DNA from: an uncultured Prosthecobacter sp.
GTDB lineage: Bacteria; Verrucomicrobiota; Verrucomicrobiia; Verrucomicrobiales; Verrucomicrobiaceae
DNA length: 9,668 nt
Assembly: GCA_937941745.1 (NCBI GenBank)
Contig: CALDGV010000700.1
Location: 1 to 9,668 of the forward strand
Reading direction: 5' to 3'
Shown piece by piece: positions 1 to 6,808 of this stretch (within the stretch, counting starts at the first letter, position 1; every line of letters begins with the position of its first letter). Position numbers and translations under genes: made by a program. The notes beneath the pieces were generated by a model that made no database searches, was not told the DNA's origin, and saw only the letters and a list, made by a program, of their open reading frames with translations.

Positions 1-791
1 CGAACGCGACCTTTGCGGACGCCGGTTTCAATGCGGCCTATGTCTTCGCGGACAAGACGGGCCGCTGGCTGCTCGCCGCTTCCTACAGCGAAGGCGTGGT
101 CGGCTTGTCCGCGATCCAAAACGGCCGCGTGACCGGCATGCCGGTTGTGACGCTCGAAACGGGCAAGAAGGCCCATTGTATCCAGGCCGATCCGGCGAAC
201 CGCTTCGCCTTCGTCCCGCACGTGGGCGAGCTGAACAAGGTGGAGCAGCTCCGTTTCGACGCGCAAGCCGGCACGCTCACGCGCAACACGCCATCGCATC
301 TGCCCGGTGGCGTGGGCGAGGGACCGCGGCACATGCAGTTCCACCCGAACGGAAAGTGGGTCTACTTCGTGAACGAGCAGGGGAAGAGTGTGACTCTGTG
401 CGATTATGATGCAGGGAAAGGCACGCTCAAAGCCCGCCAAAGCGTGCCCACCGTGCCTGAGGAATGGCGCGACAAAGGCTCCTGCGCCGACATCCACATC
501 AGCGCCGACGGCCGCTTCGTCTATGCCTCGAATCGCGGCCACGACAGCCTCGCTGCCTTCGCCGTGAACGCGGAAAATGGCACGCTCACCGCGCTCGGCC
601 AGACACCGACGGAGAAAACGCCTCGCTCCTTCTGCCTCGTGCCTGGCGATGCCTTCGTCATCTCTGCCGGAGAAGGCTCTCACCGCCTCATCGTCTTCCG
701 TCGCGATGCGCAGACCGGAGCACTCCTGCCGCTGAAAACCTATGATTGTGGCAAAGGCCCCGCCTGGGTGACGAGTGTGAAACTCAACTGA
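1..791 (+). CDS. Lactonase family (YbhE/6-phosphogluconolactonase-like) beta-propeller protein, 5'-truncated
   Basis: The frame is open from base 3 to the TGA at 789-791, giving 262 visible residues. The family is usually about 340-380 residues, so roughly 100 N-terminal residues lie upstream. The GTG at 96 is internal: the codons before it encode propeller sequence (YVFADKTGRWLLAASYSEG). Propeller-blade repeats are visible, including GPRHMQFHPNGKWVYFVNE (about 328-385), DIHISADGRFVYASNRGHDS (about 488-548) and FRRDAQTGALLPL near the end. These match the seven-bladed lactonase fold (PF10282), whose members hydrolyse sugar lactones such as 6-phosphogluconolactone. The true substrate is unknown. 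Secretion cannot be judged because the N-terminus is missing. The stop lies 10 bases before the first sulfatase start, so the two are probably co-transcribed. Family assignment is firm; the reaction is inferred only from family membership. Confidence 0.88.
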   Translation, partial: NATFADAGFNAAYVFADKTGRWLLAASYSEGVVGLSAIQNGRVTGMPVVTLETGKKAHCIQADPANRFAFVPHVGELNKVEQLRFDAQAGTLTRNTPSHLPGGVGEGPRHMQFHPNGKWVYFVNEQGKSVTLCDYDAGKGTLKARQSVPTVPEEWRDKGSCADIHISADGRFVYASNRGHDSLAAFAVNAENGTLTALGQTPTEKTPRSFCLVPGDAFVISAGEGSHRLIVFRRDAQTGALLPLKTYDCGKGPAWVTSVKLN

Positions 792-801
792 CCGAATCCT
801 T

Positions 802-2307
802 ATGAAGAGCCTCCTCTCCGTCCTGCTCATTTCCATTTTGAGCATCCCGTTTCAGTCATTTGCGCAAAAGCCAAACATCCTGTGGTTTGTCGTCGATGAC
901 ATGTCGCCGAATTTTTCCTGCTACGGTGAGGAACTGATCCAGACGCCTGCGGTGGACAAGCTGGCGGCACAGGGAACCCAGTTTACAAGGGCCTATGTGA
1001 CCGCGCCAGTGTGCTCCGCGTGCCGCTCGGCGCTGATCACCGGCATGTATCAGACCACCATTGGTGCGCATCATCACCGCAGTGGACGTGGTGAGATCAA
1101 GATTCGCCTGCCTGACGGTGTGCGCCCGGTGCCGGAGTTGTTTCAGCAGGCGGGCTACTTCACCTGCATCGGCAGCGGCCTGTCGGACGTTGATCATCGC
1201 GGAGTGGCCTTTGCAGAAGGAAAAGGCAGGAAGAAGGCACGTGGTGGCTCGCGACTCGGCAAAACGGACTACAACTTCGAGTGGGATGCGAAGATGTATG
1301 ACAGCCACGACTGGGCGGGGCGTGGAGACAAGCCCTTCTTCATGCAGGTGCAGCTCCATGGCGGCAAGCTGCGCGAGGGTGATGAAAAGGCACGTGCAGC
1401 CTTCCGGGAGCGCGTCATCATGGAGCTCGGCAGTGCCACGGCCCCAGCCAAGGTCATGCTGCCACCCCATTTTCCGCGTGACCCGGTCCTGCTGGAGGAC
1501 TGGGCTCTCTATCTGGATGCCGTGCGTCTGACGGACATGCATGTGGGCCACGTCATTGCACGGTTGGAAAAGGAAGAACTGCTGGAGAACACGCTGGTCA
1601 TCTTCATGACTGACCACGGCATCAGCCACGCGCGCGGAAAGCAATTTCTTTACGACGAGGGCACGCATGTGCCCTTCATCGTGCGCGGACCTGGAATTGC
1701 CAGGGGCGCCGTGCGCAAGGATTTGATTGAGCACATCGACATGGCGGCGCTCTCGCTGGCTGCCGCCGGCCTCCCCATTCCCGCCACGATGCAGGGGCGT
1801 GACATCTTCGCGAAGGGCTACCAGCCACGCGAGGCGGTCTTTGCCGCGCGCGACCGCTGCGATGAGACCGTCGAACGGCTCCGCAGCGTCCGCACGGACC
1901 GCTTTCTGTATGTTCGCAACTTCCATCCTCAGCGCCCGCACCTCCAGCCAAACGCCTACAAGGACGGCAAGTCCATCGTGCAGACGCTGCGCAGCCTGCA
2001 TGAGGCGGGAAAACTGCCTTCCGTGGCGGAGGATCTTCTTTTCAGTCCGACGCGACCTGCCGAGGAACTTTACGAATACCAGGGCGACCGCTTTCAAGTC
2101 ACCAACCTCGCCACGAATCCGGATTTCAAGGCGCAACTGGAGGCGCATCGAGCCAAGCTCGACCGATGGATCACCTCCAGCGCAGACAAAGGTCCCGAAT
2201 CCGAGGCCATGTATGACAGCGACATGGTTGAATACCTCAAAAAGCCCAATCCCGAAGTCGCCCGCAACATCGCGCTTATGAAGCAGTGGGCGAAAGAGGG
2301 AAAATAG
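802..2307 (+). CDS. SulA: secreted type I sulfatase, N-sulfoglucosamine sulfohydrolase-like
   Basis: A 501-residue sulfatase of normal length. Residues 1-21 form a signal peptide (MKSLLSVLLISILSIP... ending SFA), so it acts outside the cytoplasm. The N-terminal metal ligands are D32-D33 in VVDDMSP. The activation motif is C71-S-A-C-R75, in which C71 should be converted to formylglycine; alanine replaces the usual proline. The second metal pair is D271-H272 in FMTDHG, followed by K280 in ARGKQFLYDEGTHVP. The usual GKWH motif is absent; G153-K154 in LGKTDYNF sits where it would be, after a basic insertion at about 132-151. The GAHHHRSGRG stretch, LGKTDYNF and ARGKQFLYDEGTHVP resemble bacterial relatives of heparan N-sulfatase, but N- versus O-sulfate specificity is not provable here. 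The ATG follows the lactonase stop by 10 bases and has no Shine-Dalgarno sequence. The C-terminus (VEYLKKPNPEVARNIALMKQW) is intact. Confidence 0.92.
   Translation: MKSLLSVLLISILSIPFQSFAQKPNILWFVVDDMSPNFSCYGEELIQTPAVDKLAAQGTQFTRAYVTAPVCSACRSALITGMYQTTIGAHHHRSGRGEIKIRLPDGVRPVPELFQQAGYFTCIGSGLSDVDHRGVAFAEGKGRKKARGGSRLGKTDYNFEWDAKMYDSHDWAGRGDKPFFMQVQLHGGKLREGDEKARAAFRERVIMELGSATAPAKVMLPPHFPRDPVLLEDWALYLDAVRLTDMHVGHVIARLEKEELLENTLVIFMTDHGISHARGKQFLYDEGTHVPFIVRGPGIARGAVRKDLIEHIDMAALSLAAAGLPIPATMQGRDIFAKGYQPREAVFAARDRCDETVERLRSVRTDRFLYVRNFHPQRPHLQPNAYKDGKSIVQTLRSLHEAGKLPSVAEDLLFSPTRPAEELYEYQGDRFQVTNLATNPDFKAQLEAHRAKLDRWITSSADKGPESEAMYDSDMVEYLKKPNPEVARNIALMKQWAKEGK
2296..2300 (+). promoter_or_regulatory. 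Possible Shine-Dalgarno (GAGGG) bearing on the SulB start
   Basis: GAGGG inside the last codons of SulA lies 10 bases before an ATG at 2311 and 28 bases before the ATG at 2329. It is the only purine-rich ribosome-binding-like motif I see before a start in this cluster. It could support initiation at 2311, but it also simply encodes Lys-Glu-Gly, so it may be coincidental. Confidence 0.25.
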
Positions 2308-2328
2308 ACGATGCCAGAAGCGCTCTGC

Positions 2329-3858
2329 ATGAAACTTCTCGCAATTCTTCTGATCTCATTTGCCGCGGCCCAGCCGGTCTTTTCGGCACGTCCGAACATC
2401 CTCTTCATCTACACCGACGACCACTCCTACCGGACGCTGTCCTGCTATGAAGGCGCGGAGCCGTGGGCGCGGACGCCAAACATGGACCGTCTCGCGGCGC
2501 GTGGCGTGCGCTTCACACATGCCTACATCGGCACCTGGTGCATGCCCTCCCGCACCACGATGCTGACGGGCCGGCACCAATACGGCGTCGAGACCATTCG
2601 CATGAAGCCGCCGTATCCCGGTGCGACTTATGATCCGGAGAAATGCCGCTTCTGGCCCGCAGTCTTCCGTCAGCAGGGCTACCACACCGCGCAGATCGGC
2701 AAGTGGCATGCTGGCAATGACGCCGGCTTCGGCCGCGACTGGGATCACCAGATCGTGTGGAACCGTCCGCGTCATCCCGACAACGCGCCGAACTACTACC
2801 ATGACCAGCTCATCTCCATCGACGGCGGCGAACCGAAGGTGGTGAAAGGCTACTCCACCGACAACTACACACGCTGGGCAGTCGATTACATCAAGGGTGC
2901 CAACCGTGATGCCAGCAAGCCCTGGTATCTCTGGCTCTGCTATGGTGGCGTGCACGCTCCCTACACGCCTGCAGAGCGCCATTTGAACGACTATCCCGAC
3001 GCCAGAGTCGCCACACCGGCGGACATTTATCCGCCGCGTCCCGGCAAGCCCGGCTACATGCAACAGATCGCCGCTTGGGAAAAGGGGGCTGATGGCGAGC
3101 CCGTGCTGAGCGACAAAGCGATCGGCAGCGAGGTGGGTGATGACATGGCGCGTGATCGCGGCCGCTCTCTCTCGAAATGGTCACGTCAGTATCATCAAGC
3201 CGTGCGTGCGCTGGATGAAGGCATCGGCCAGGTGCTCGCCGCGCTGGAGGAGAGCGGCCAGCTTGCGAACACACTTGTCGTTCTCACCGCCGACCAAGGT
3301 TATGCCTGGGGGCAGCACGGGTTCCGCGCGAAGCTTGCGCCTTATGACGCGAACATCCGCTCTCCGCTCATCATTTCCATGCCAGGCACCCTCCCTGAGG
3401 GCAAGGTGTGTCGCACGCCTGTCGGTGGAGCCGATCTGCCGCCGACCTTTTTCCGCTTCGCCGGGCTGGAACTGCCCTGGGAGATGCATGGTCATGATCT
3501 GACGCCTCTTTTGAAGAACCCGGACGCCACATGGCCGCACACCACGATGCTGCCCTTCACTGCGGATAAATTTGGCGCGGACTGTGACACAGTGCCGCCT
3601 CCTCCGGGCAACAGGCACAAGGCGGGTGTGCCGTGGTATGTGATGACCATCGAAGGCCGCCACAAATACATCCGCACCCTGGAGGCCGGGGCGCCGGAGG
3701 AACTCTACGACCTCGAATCGGATCCCGAAGAGCTGACGAATCTCGCTGGCCATCCTGAGAATGCTGAACTTCTACGGAAGCTGCGTGCTGCTGCGATGGC
3801 TGAGCTCAAGCGCACTGGCGCCAAGATGGTGAGCACGCTTCCGTCATTCAAAAGTTGA
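2329..3858 (+). CDS. SulB: secreted type I sulfatase with CMPSR motif
   Basis: A 509-residue sulfatase when started at 2329. This start gives a clean signal peptide (MKLLAILLISFAAAQPVFSA) like those of its neighbours and puts the formylglycine cysteine at residue 71, close to 69-71 in the others. An in-frame ATG at 2311 would add MPEALC and has GAGGG upstream, so it remains possible. Numbering from 2329: metal ligands D30-D31 (YTDDHSY), activation motif C71-M-P-S-R75, GKWH with K125 and H127, H209 in VHAPY, then D322-Q323 (TADQGYAWGQHG) and K335 (RAKLAPYDAN). Gln stands where Asn or His is more usual at the second metal site. The closing ELYDLESDPEELTNLA is the standard sulfatase C-terminal subdomain signature. 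The TADQGYAWGQHG region recalls iduronate-2-sulfatase-like and related bacterial enzymes. It hydrolyses a sulfate ester of unknown position and sugar. Confidence 0.93.
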   Translation: MKLLAILLISFAAAQPVFSARPNILFIYTDDHSYRTLSCYEGAEPWARTPNMDRLAARGVRFTHAYIGTWCMPSRTTMLTGRHQYGVETIRMKPPYPGATYDPEKCRFWPAVFRQQGYHTAQIGKWHAGNDAGFGRDWDHQIVWNRPRHPDNAPNYYHDQLISIDGGEPKVVKGYSTDNYTRWAVDYIKGANRDASKPWYLWLCYGGVHAPYTPAERHLNDYPDARVATPADIYPPRPGKPGYMQQIAAWEKGADGEPVLSDKAIGSEVGDDMARDRGRSLSKWSRQYHQAVRALDEGIGQVLAALEESGQLANTLVVLTADQGYAWGQHGFRAKLAPYDANIRSPLIISMPGTLPEGKVCRTPVGGADLPPTFFRFAGLELPWEMHGHDLTPLLKNPDATWPHTTMLPFTADKFGADCDTVPPPPGNRHKAGVPWYVMTIEGRHKYIRTLEAGAPEELYDLESDPEELTNLAGHPENAELLRKLRAAAMAELKRTGAKMVSTLPSFKS

Positions 3859-3875
3859 ACCTGCCTTTCATCATC

Positions 3876-5204
3876 ATGCGACTGCTCTTCATTTTCTGCG
3901 CCATCTTTCCACTGTTTTTTGTCTCGGCGGTTCAGCCCAATGTCATCTTCATCATGGCAGATGATCAGGGCAGCGTGGACCTCGGATGTTATGGCGCGAA
4001 AGACCTGCATACGCCGCACATGGATGCGCTCGCGGCCAGCGGTGTGCGCTTCACACAGTTTTACTCTGCGGCGCCGGTGTGCTCGCCATCCCGTGCCGGA
4101 GTATTGACCGGCCGCTGGCCGGTGCGTGCGGGTGTGCCTGGCAATTGCGCCTCGCAGAAAGGCGCGAAGGGTGCCCTGCCGCCGGAGGAGGTGACAATGG
4201 CGGAGATGTTCAAGGCCGCTGGCTATGCTACGGCGCACATCGGCAAGTGGCACATCGGTTACACACCGGAGACCTCGCCGCTGGCCCAGGGATTTGACCA
4301 TAGCTTCGGACACATGGGCGGTTGCATCGACAATCGGTCACACTTCTTCTACTGGCAGGGACCGAACATTCACGACCTCTGGCGCAATGGCACCGAAGTC
4401 TTTCATGACGGGGAATTCTTTCCTGATCTCATGGTGCGGGAGGCTGTGGAGTTCATCAAAGTGCAGCGCGACCGGCCTTTCTTCATCTACTATGCCCTCA
4501 ACACACCGCACTACCCTTACCAGGGCGATGCCAAATGGTTGGAACACTTCAAGGACATGCCTGATCCGCGCAGGCTTTATGCGGCCTTTCTCGCCGCCCA
4601 GGATGAGCGTCTCGGAAAGTTGTTTGCTAAGCTCGACATGCTCGGTCTTCGCGAAAACACGATCATTGTCTTCCAGAGCGACAACGGCCACTCCACCGAG
4701 GAGCGCGCGCACTTCGGCGGCGGCAGCGCGGGGCCGCTCCGTGGCGCCAAGTTCAGCCTGCTGGAAGGCGGTATCCGCCTCCCCGCCATCATTTCCTGGC
4801 CAGGCCATCTGACAAAGGGGGAAGTGCGTGACCAGGTGGCGCATGCCTGTGACTGGCTGCCCACACTCGCCGAGCTGACCGGCATCAAACCGCCGCAAAC
4901 GCATCTCGACGGCCGCAGCCTCGCCGCCGTCATCCGTGATGCCAAAGCGCCCTCACCTCATGAAAATCACGCGCTCCACTGGCAGGTCGGTGCTGGGCAC
5001 AATGCCGACTGGGCTGTGCGTGAAGGCAGTTGGAAGCTCATTGGCCACTCTCGCGACACCAGCAGCTCGGACGGCAAGTCCACCAAGCTCGAAAACTTGC
5101 TTTTCGATCTTTCCAGAGACCCTGCTGAAAAAATCAACCTGGCTGAAAAGCATCCTGACATCCTCGTTCGCTTGACCAAACTGCACGACGAGCATCTCCG
5201 CTAA
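3876..5204 (+). CDS. SulC: secreted arylsulfatase A-type sulfatase with canonical CSPSR motif
   Basis: A 442-residue sulfatase when started at the ATG at 3876, which gives a very hydrophobic signal peptide (MRLLFIFCAIFPLFFVSA). A TTG at 3855 would overlap the SulB stop as TTGA and add seven residues with no charged n-region, so I prefer 3876, 17 bases after that stop. Active-site residues: D29-D30 (MADDQGS), the textbook motif C69-S-P-S-R73, GKWH with K124 and H126, H212 in NTPHYPY, D269-N270 (QSDNGHS) and K292 (LRGAKFSLLEGG). This is the most canonical of the four and looks like the arylsulfatase A / N-acetylgalactosamine-6-sulfatase type. The C-terminal part contains WAVREGSWKLIGH and LFDLSRDPAEKINLAEKHP, the usual small domain. 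No Shine-Dalgarno precedes the start, so translation may be coupled to SulB. The substrate is not deducible. Confidence 0.93.
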   Translation: MRLLFIFCAIFPLFFVSAVQPNVIFIMADDQGSVDLGCYGAKDLHTPHMDALAASGVRFTQFYSAAPVCSPSRAGVLTGRWPVRAGVPGNCASQKGAKGALPPEEVTMAEMFKAAGYATAHIGKWHIGYTPETSPLAQGFDHSFGHMGGCIDNRSHFFYWQGPNIHDLWRNGTEVFHDGEFFPDLMVREAVEFIKVQRDRPFFIYYALNTPHYPYQGDAKWLEHFKDMPDPRRLYAAFLAAQDERLGKLFAKLDMLGLRENTIIVFQSDNGHSTEERAHFGGGSAGPLRGAKFSLLEGGIRLPAIISWPGHLTKGEVRDQVAHACDWLPTLAELTGIKPPQTHLDGRSLAAVIRDAKAPSPHENHALHWQVGAGHNADWAVREGSWKLIGHSRDTSSSDGKSTKLENLLFDLSRDPAEKINLAEKHPDILVRLTKLHDEHLR

Positions 5205-5214
5205 TCCATCCCTC

Positions 5215-6702
5215 ATGCGTCATCTCCTTCTCATCGCCATCCTTTGTCCGTTGCTCTCCTTGGCTGCCGGGAAAGCACCCAACATCCTGCTCATCCTGCC
5301 GGATCAGATGCGTGCCAGCGCGATGGGTTGTGATGGCAACAAGGAGGTCCGCACCCCGAACATTGACCGCCTTGCTGCCGAGGGCATCCGTTTCAAACGA
5401 ACCTATACGAATGTGCCCGTCTGCTGCCCGGCGCGCGCCATTTTGATGACCGGCACCTATCCGCATGTGAACGGCATGATGGCGAACGACCTCCGTCTGC
5501 GTGAGGAGCAGGTCACGATCGCCGAAATCCTGCGCGATGCGGGCTATCGCACAGGTTTCATCGGCAAATGGCACCTCGATGGCGGGCCGCGCGAGCCGGG
5601 CTTCGTGCCGCCAGGACCGCGAAGGCAGGGTTTTGAATTTTGGGCAGCCTACGAATGCCACCACAAGCACTTCCAGCCCGATTACTTCCGTGACACGCCG
5701 GAGCGCATCGTGGTGGACAAGTTCGAGCCCGAGGCTTCCTGCGATTTCGCGGTCGAGTTCCTCAAGTCACAACCCAAGGACAAGCCCTTCTTCCTCACCG
5801 TGCAGATGGGGCCGCCGCATGATCCGTATGGAGCCCCGGAGAACTACATGAAACTCTACGACGCGCAAAAACTCACGCCGGACGCAAGCTGGCAGGCCGG
5901 CAGTGAAGGGCGGCCGACACCGAAAGCCGGATTGCGCCGCGGCCCGCTGGCCAACCGATTCGTGCCGGTTGGCGGCAGGGAGGAGATTGCCGCTTACTAT
6001 GCCGCGATCACCGCGATCGACGATCAGGTGGGCCGTCTCCTTTCCACGCTAAAGGAAACCGGCGCGGATGAGAACACGATCATCCTCTTCACCTCCGATC
6101 ACGGCGACATGCTGGGCAATCATGGCCTGAGGCGCAAACGCAAGCCGCACGATGAATCCGCCCGAGTCCCTGGCATCCTGCGCTGGCCAGCCCGTGTGCC
6201 AAAGGGACAGGTCGTGGACACGCTCTTCAGCCACATTGACATGCCGCCAACGCTCCTCGCACTGGCTGGCCAGGAAGTTCCCAAGAACATGCAGGGCAGC
6301 GACGTTTCCCGGGTCGTCTTTGGCCAGACGCAAGATGGACCCGAAGCCGTGCTGCTGCAGATCTTTGTGCCGTTTAATCCCGATGGCATTGCCACACCTT
6401 GGCGTGGCATCATTACGAAGGACCACACCTATGCGAGGTATGAAAACGAGCCCTGGGTGCTCTTCGACGACAAGGCGGATCCGCATCAAATGAAAAATCT
6501 CGCCGCCGATCCTGAAGCGAAGGACCTGCGTCAGAAACTCGACTCCCAGCTCGCCGCATTGATGAAAAAGCATGGCGACTCATGGAACTTCAACTCCAGT
6601 GAACTCGTCGAGGAAGGGGGCCGCCTCTACAAGAACGGCACCTTTTATACCATGCAGGAATATCTCGACTGGGCGAAGGCCAATCCAGATAAGGCAAATT
6701 GA
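5215..6702 (+). CDS. SulD: secreted type I sulfatase with CCPAR motif, choline-sulfatase/heparan-sulfatase-like
   Basis: A 495-residue sulfatase with a signal peptide at residues 1-18 (MRHLLLIAILCPLLSLAA). Active-site residues: D30 in LPDQMR (Pro sits at the first position of the usual Asp pair, as in the TDQ/VDQ branch of the superfamily), activation motif C70-C-P-A-R74, GKWH with K118 and H120, H202 in GPPHDPY, D295-H296 in TSDHGDMLGNHG, and K308 before PHDES. The HGDMLGxHG...K...ES...VP pattern is that of the choline-sulfatase-like and heparan-sulfatase-like branch. The C-terminus carries the usual small-domain signature (WVLFDDKADPHQMKNLAADP) and then a tail with GGRLYKNGTFYTMQEYLDW. The ATG is 10 bases after the SulC stop with no Shine-Dalgarno, so it is probably translated from the same message. 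A second in-frame stop (TAA 6706-6708) follows closely. The substrate is unknown. Confidence 0.93.
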   Translation: MRHLLLIAILCPLLSLAAGKAPNILLILPDQMRASAMGCDGNKEVRTPNIDRLAAEGIRFKRTYTNVPVCCPARAILMTGTYPHVNGMMANDLRLREEQVTIAEILRDAGYRTGFIGKWHLDGGPREPGFVPPGPRRQGFEFWAAYECHHKHFQPDYFRDTPERIVVDKFEPEASCDFAVEFLKSQPKDKPFFLTVQMGPPHDPYGAPENYMKLYDAQKLTPDASWQAGSEGRPTPKAGLRRGPLANRFVPVGGREEIAAYYAAITAIDDQVGRLLSTLKETGADENTIILFTSDHGDMLGNHGLRRKRKPHDESARVPGILRWPARVPKGQVVDTLFSHIDMPPTLLALAGQEVPKNMQGSDVSRVVFGQTQDGPEAVLLQIFVPFNPDGIATPWRGIITKDHTYARYENEPWVLFDDKADPHQMKNLAADPEAKDLRQKLDSQLAALMKKHGDSWNFNSSELVEEGGRLYKNGTFYTMQEYLDWAKANPDKAN

Positions 6703-6798
6703 GCCGGTTAAGGCCTTTCTTGGCAGTGCACTGCTTGCAGTGAAGAATCGTCGGGCTGCTTCAGAGAGTGTGGGTTGTTTCGATACGTAGATTTGGAT
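6703..6798 (+). other. Short intergenic gap between SulD and the PSD1 gene
   Basis: This 96-base gap is the widest in the window. It holds a 12-base perfect palindrome (GCAGTGCACTGC, 6723-6734) with another GCAGTG half-site at 6737-6742. The left arm of a second inverted repeat lies at its 3' end. No hairpin followed by a T-run is present, so I do not call a terminator, and no convincing -35/-10 pair is visible. It could hold a weak promoter or operator for the downstream gene, or be a simple spacer within one operon. Confidence 0.4.
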
Positions 6799-6808
6799 GT
6801 GCGTATCG
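6781..6808 (+). repeat. Inverted repeat around the proposed GTG start of the PSD1 gene
   Basis: CGATACG (6781-6787) and CGTATCG (6802-6808) are exact reverse complements separated by 14 bases. In RNA the stem could extend two more pairs (one U-G, one A-U), leaving a loop of about 10 bases that begins at 6790. The proposed GTG start (6799-6801) overlaps the loop and the right side of the stem. Arms of this size are expected a few times by chance in a window of this length, so function is speculative. Confidence 0.3.

Noticed and set aside
96..98. GTG at 96 as the start of the lactonase gene
   Set aside because: The same frame is open to the left edge and encodes propeller sequence, so the GTG is an internal Val codon of a gene cut by the window edge.
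856..2148. A 430-codon open frame on the - strand opposite SulA
   Set aside because: It lies wholly antisense to a clear sulfatase with intact catalytic motifs. Its translation is rich in Arg, His and Ala with no recognisable domain, as expected for a shadow frame in GC-rich coding DNA.
3855..3858. TTG start of SulC overlapping the SulB stop (TTGA)
   Set aside because: It would put NLPFII before the signal peptide and uses a rare start codon. The ATG at 3876 gives a standard n-region (MRLL) and aligns with the neighbouring sulfatases.
5299..5310. SulD as an inactive sulfatase because one Asp of the N-terminal pair is replaced by Pro
   Set aside because: Many active choline-sulfatase-like enzymes have a single Asp here (TDQ or VDQ). 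All other catalytic residues (C70, R74, K118, H120, H202, D295, H296, K308) are present.
6703..6745. Possible terminator after SulD
   Set aside because: Short dyads are present (AAGGCCTT and GCAGTGCACTGC), but no stable GC stem is followed by a T-run.
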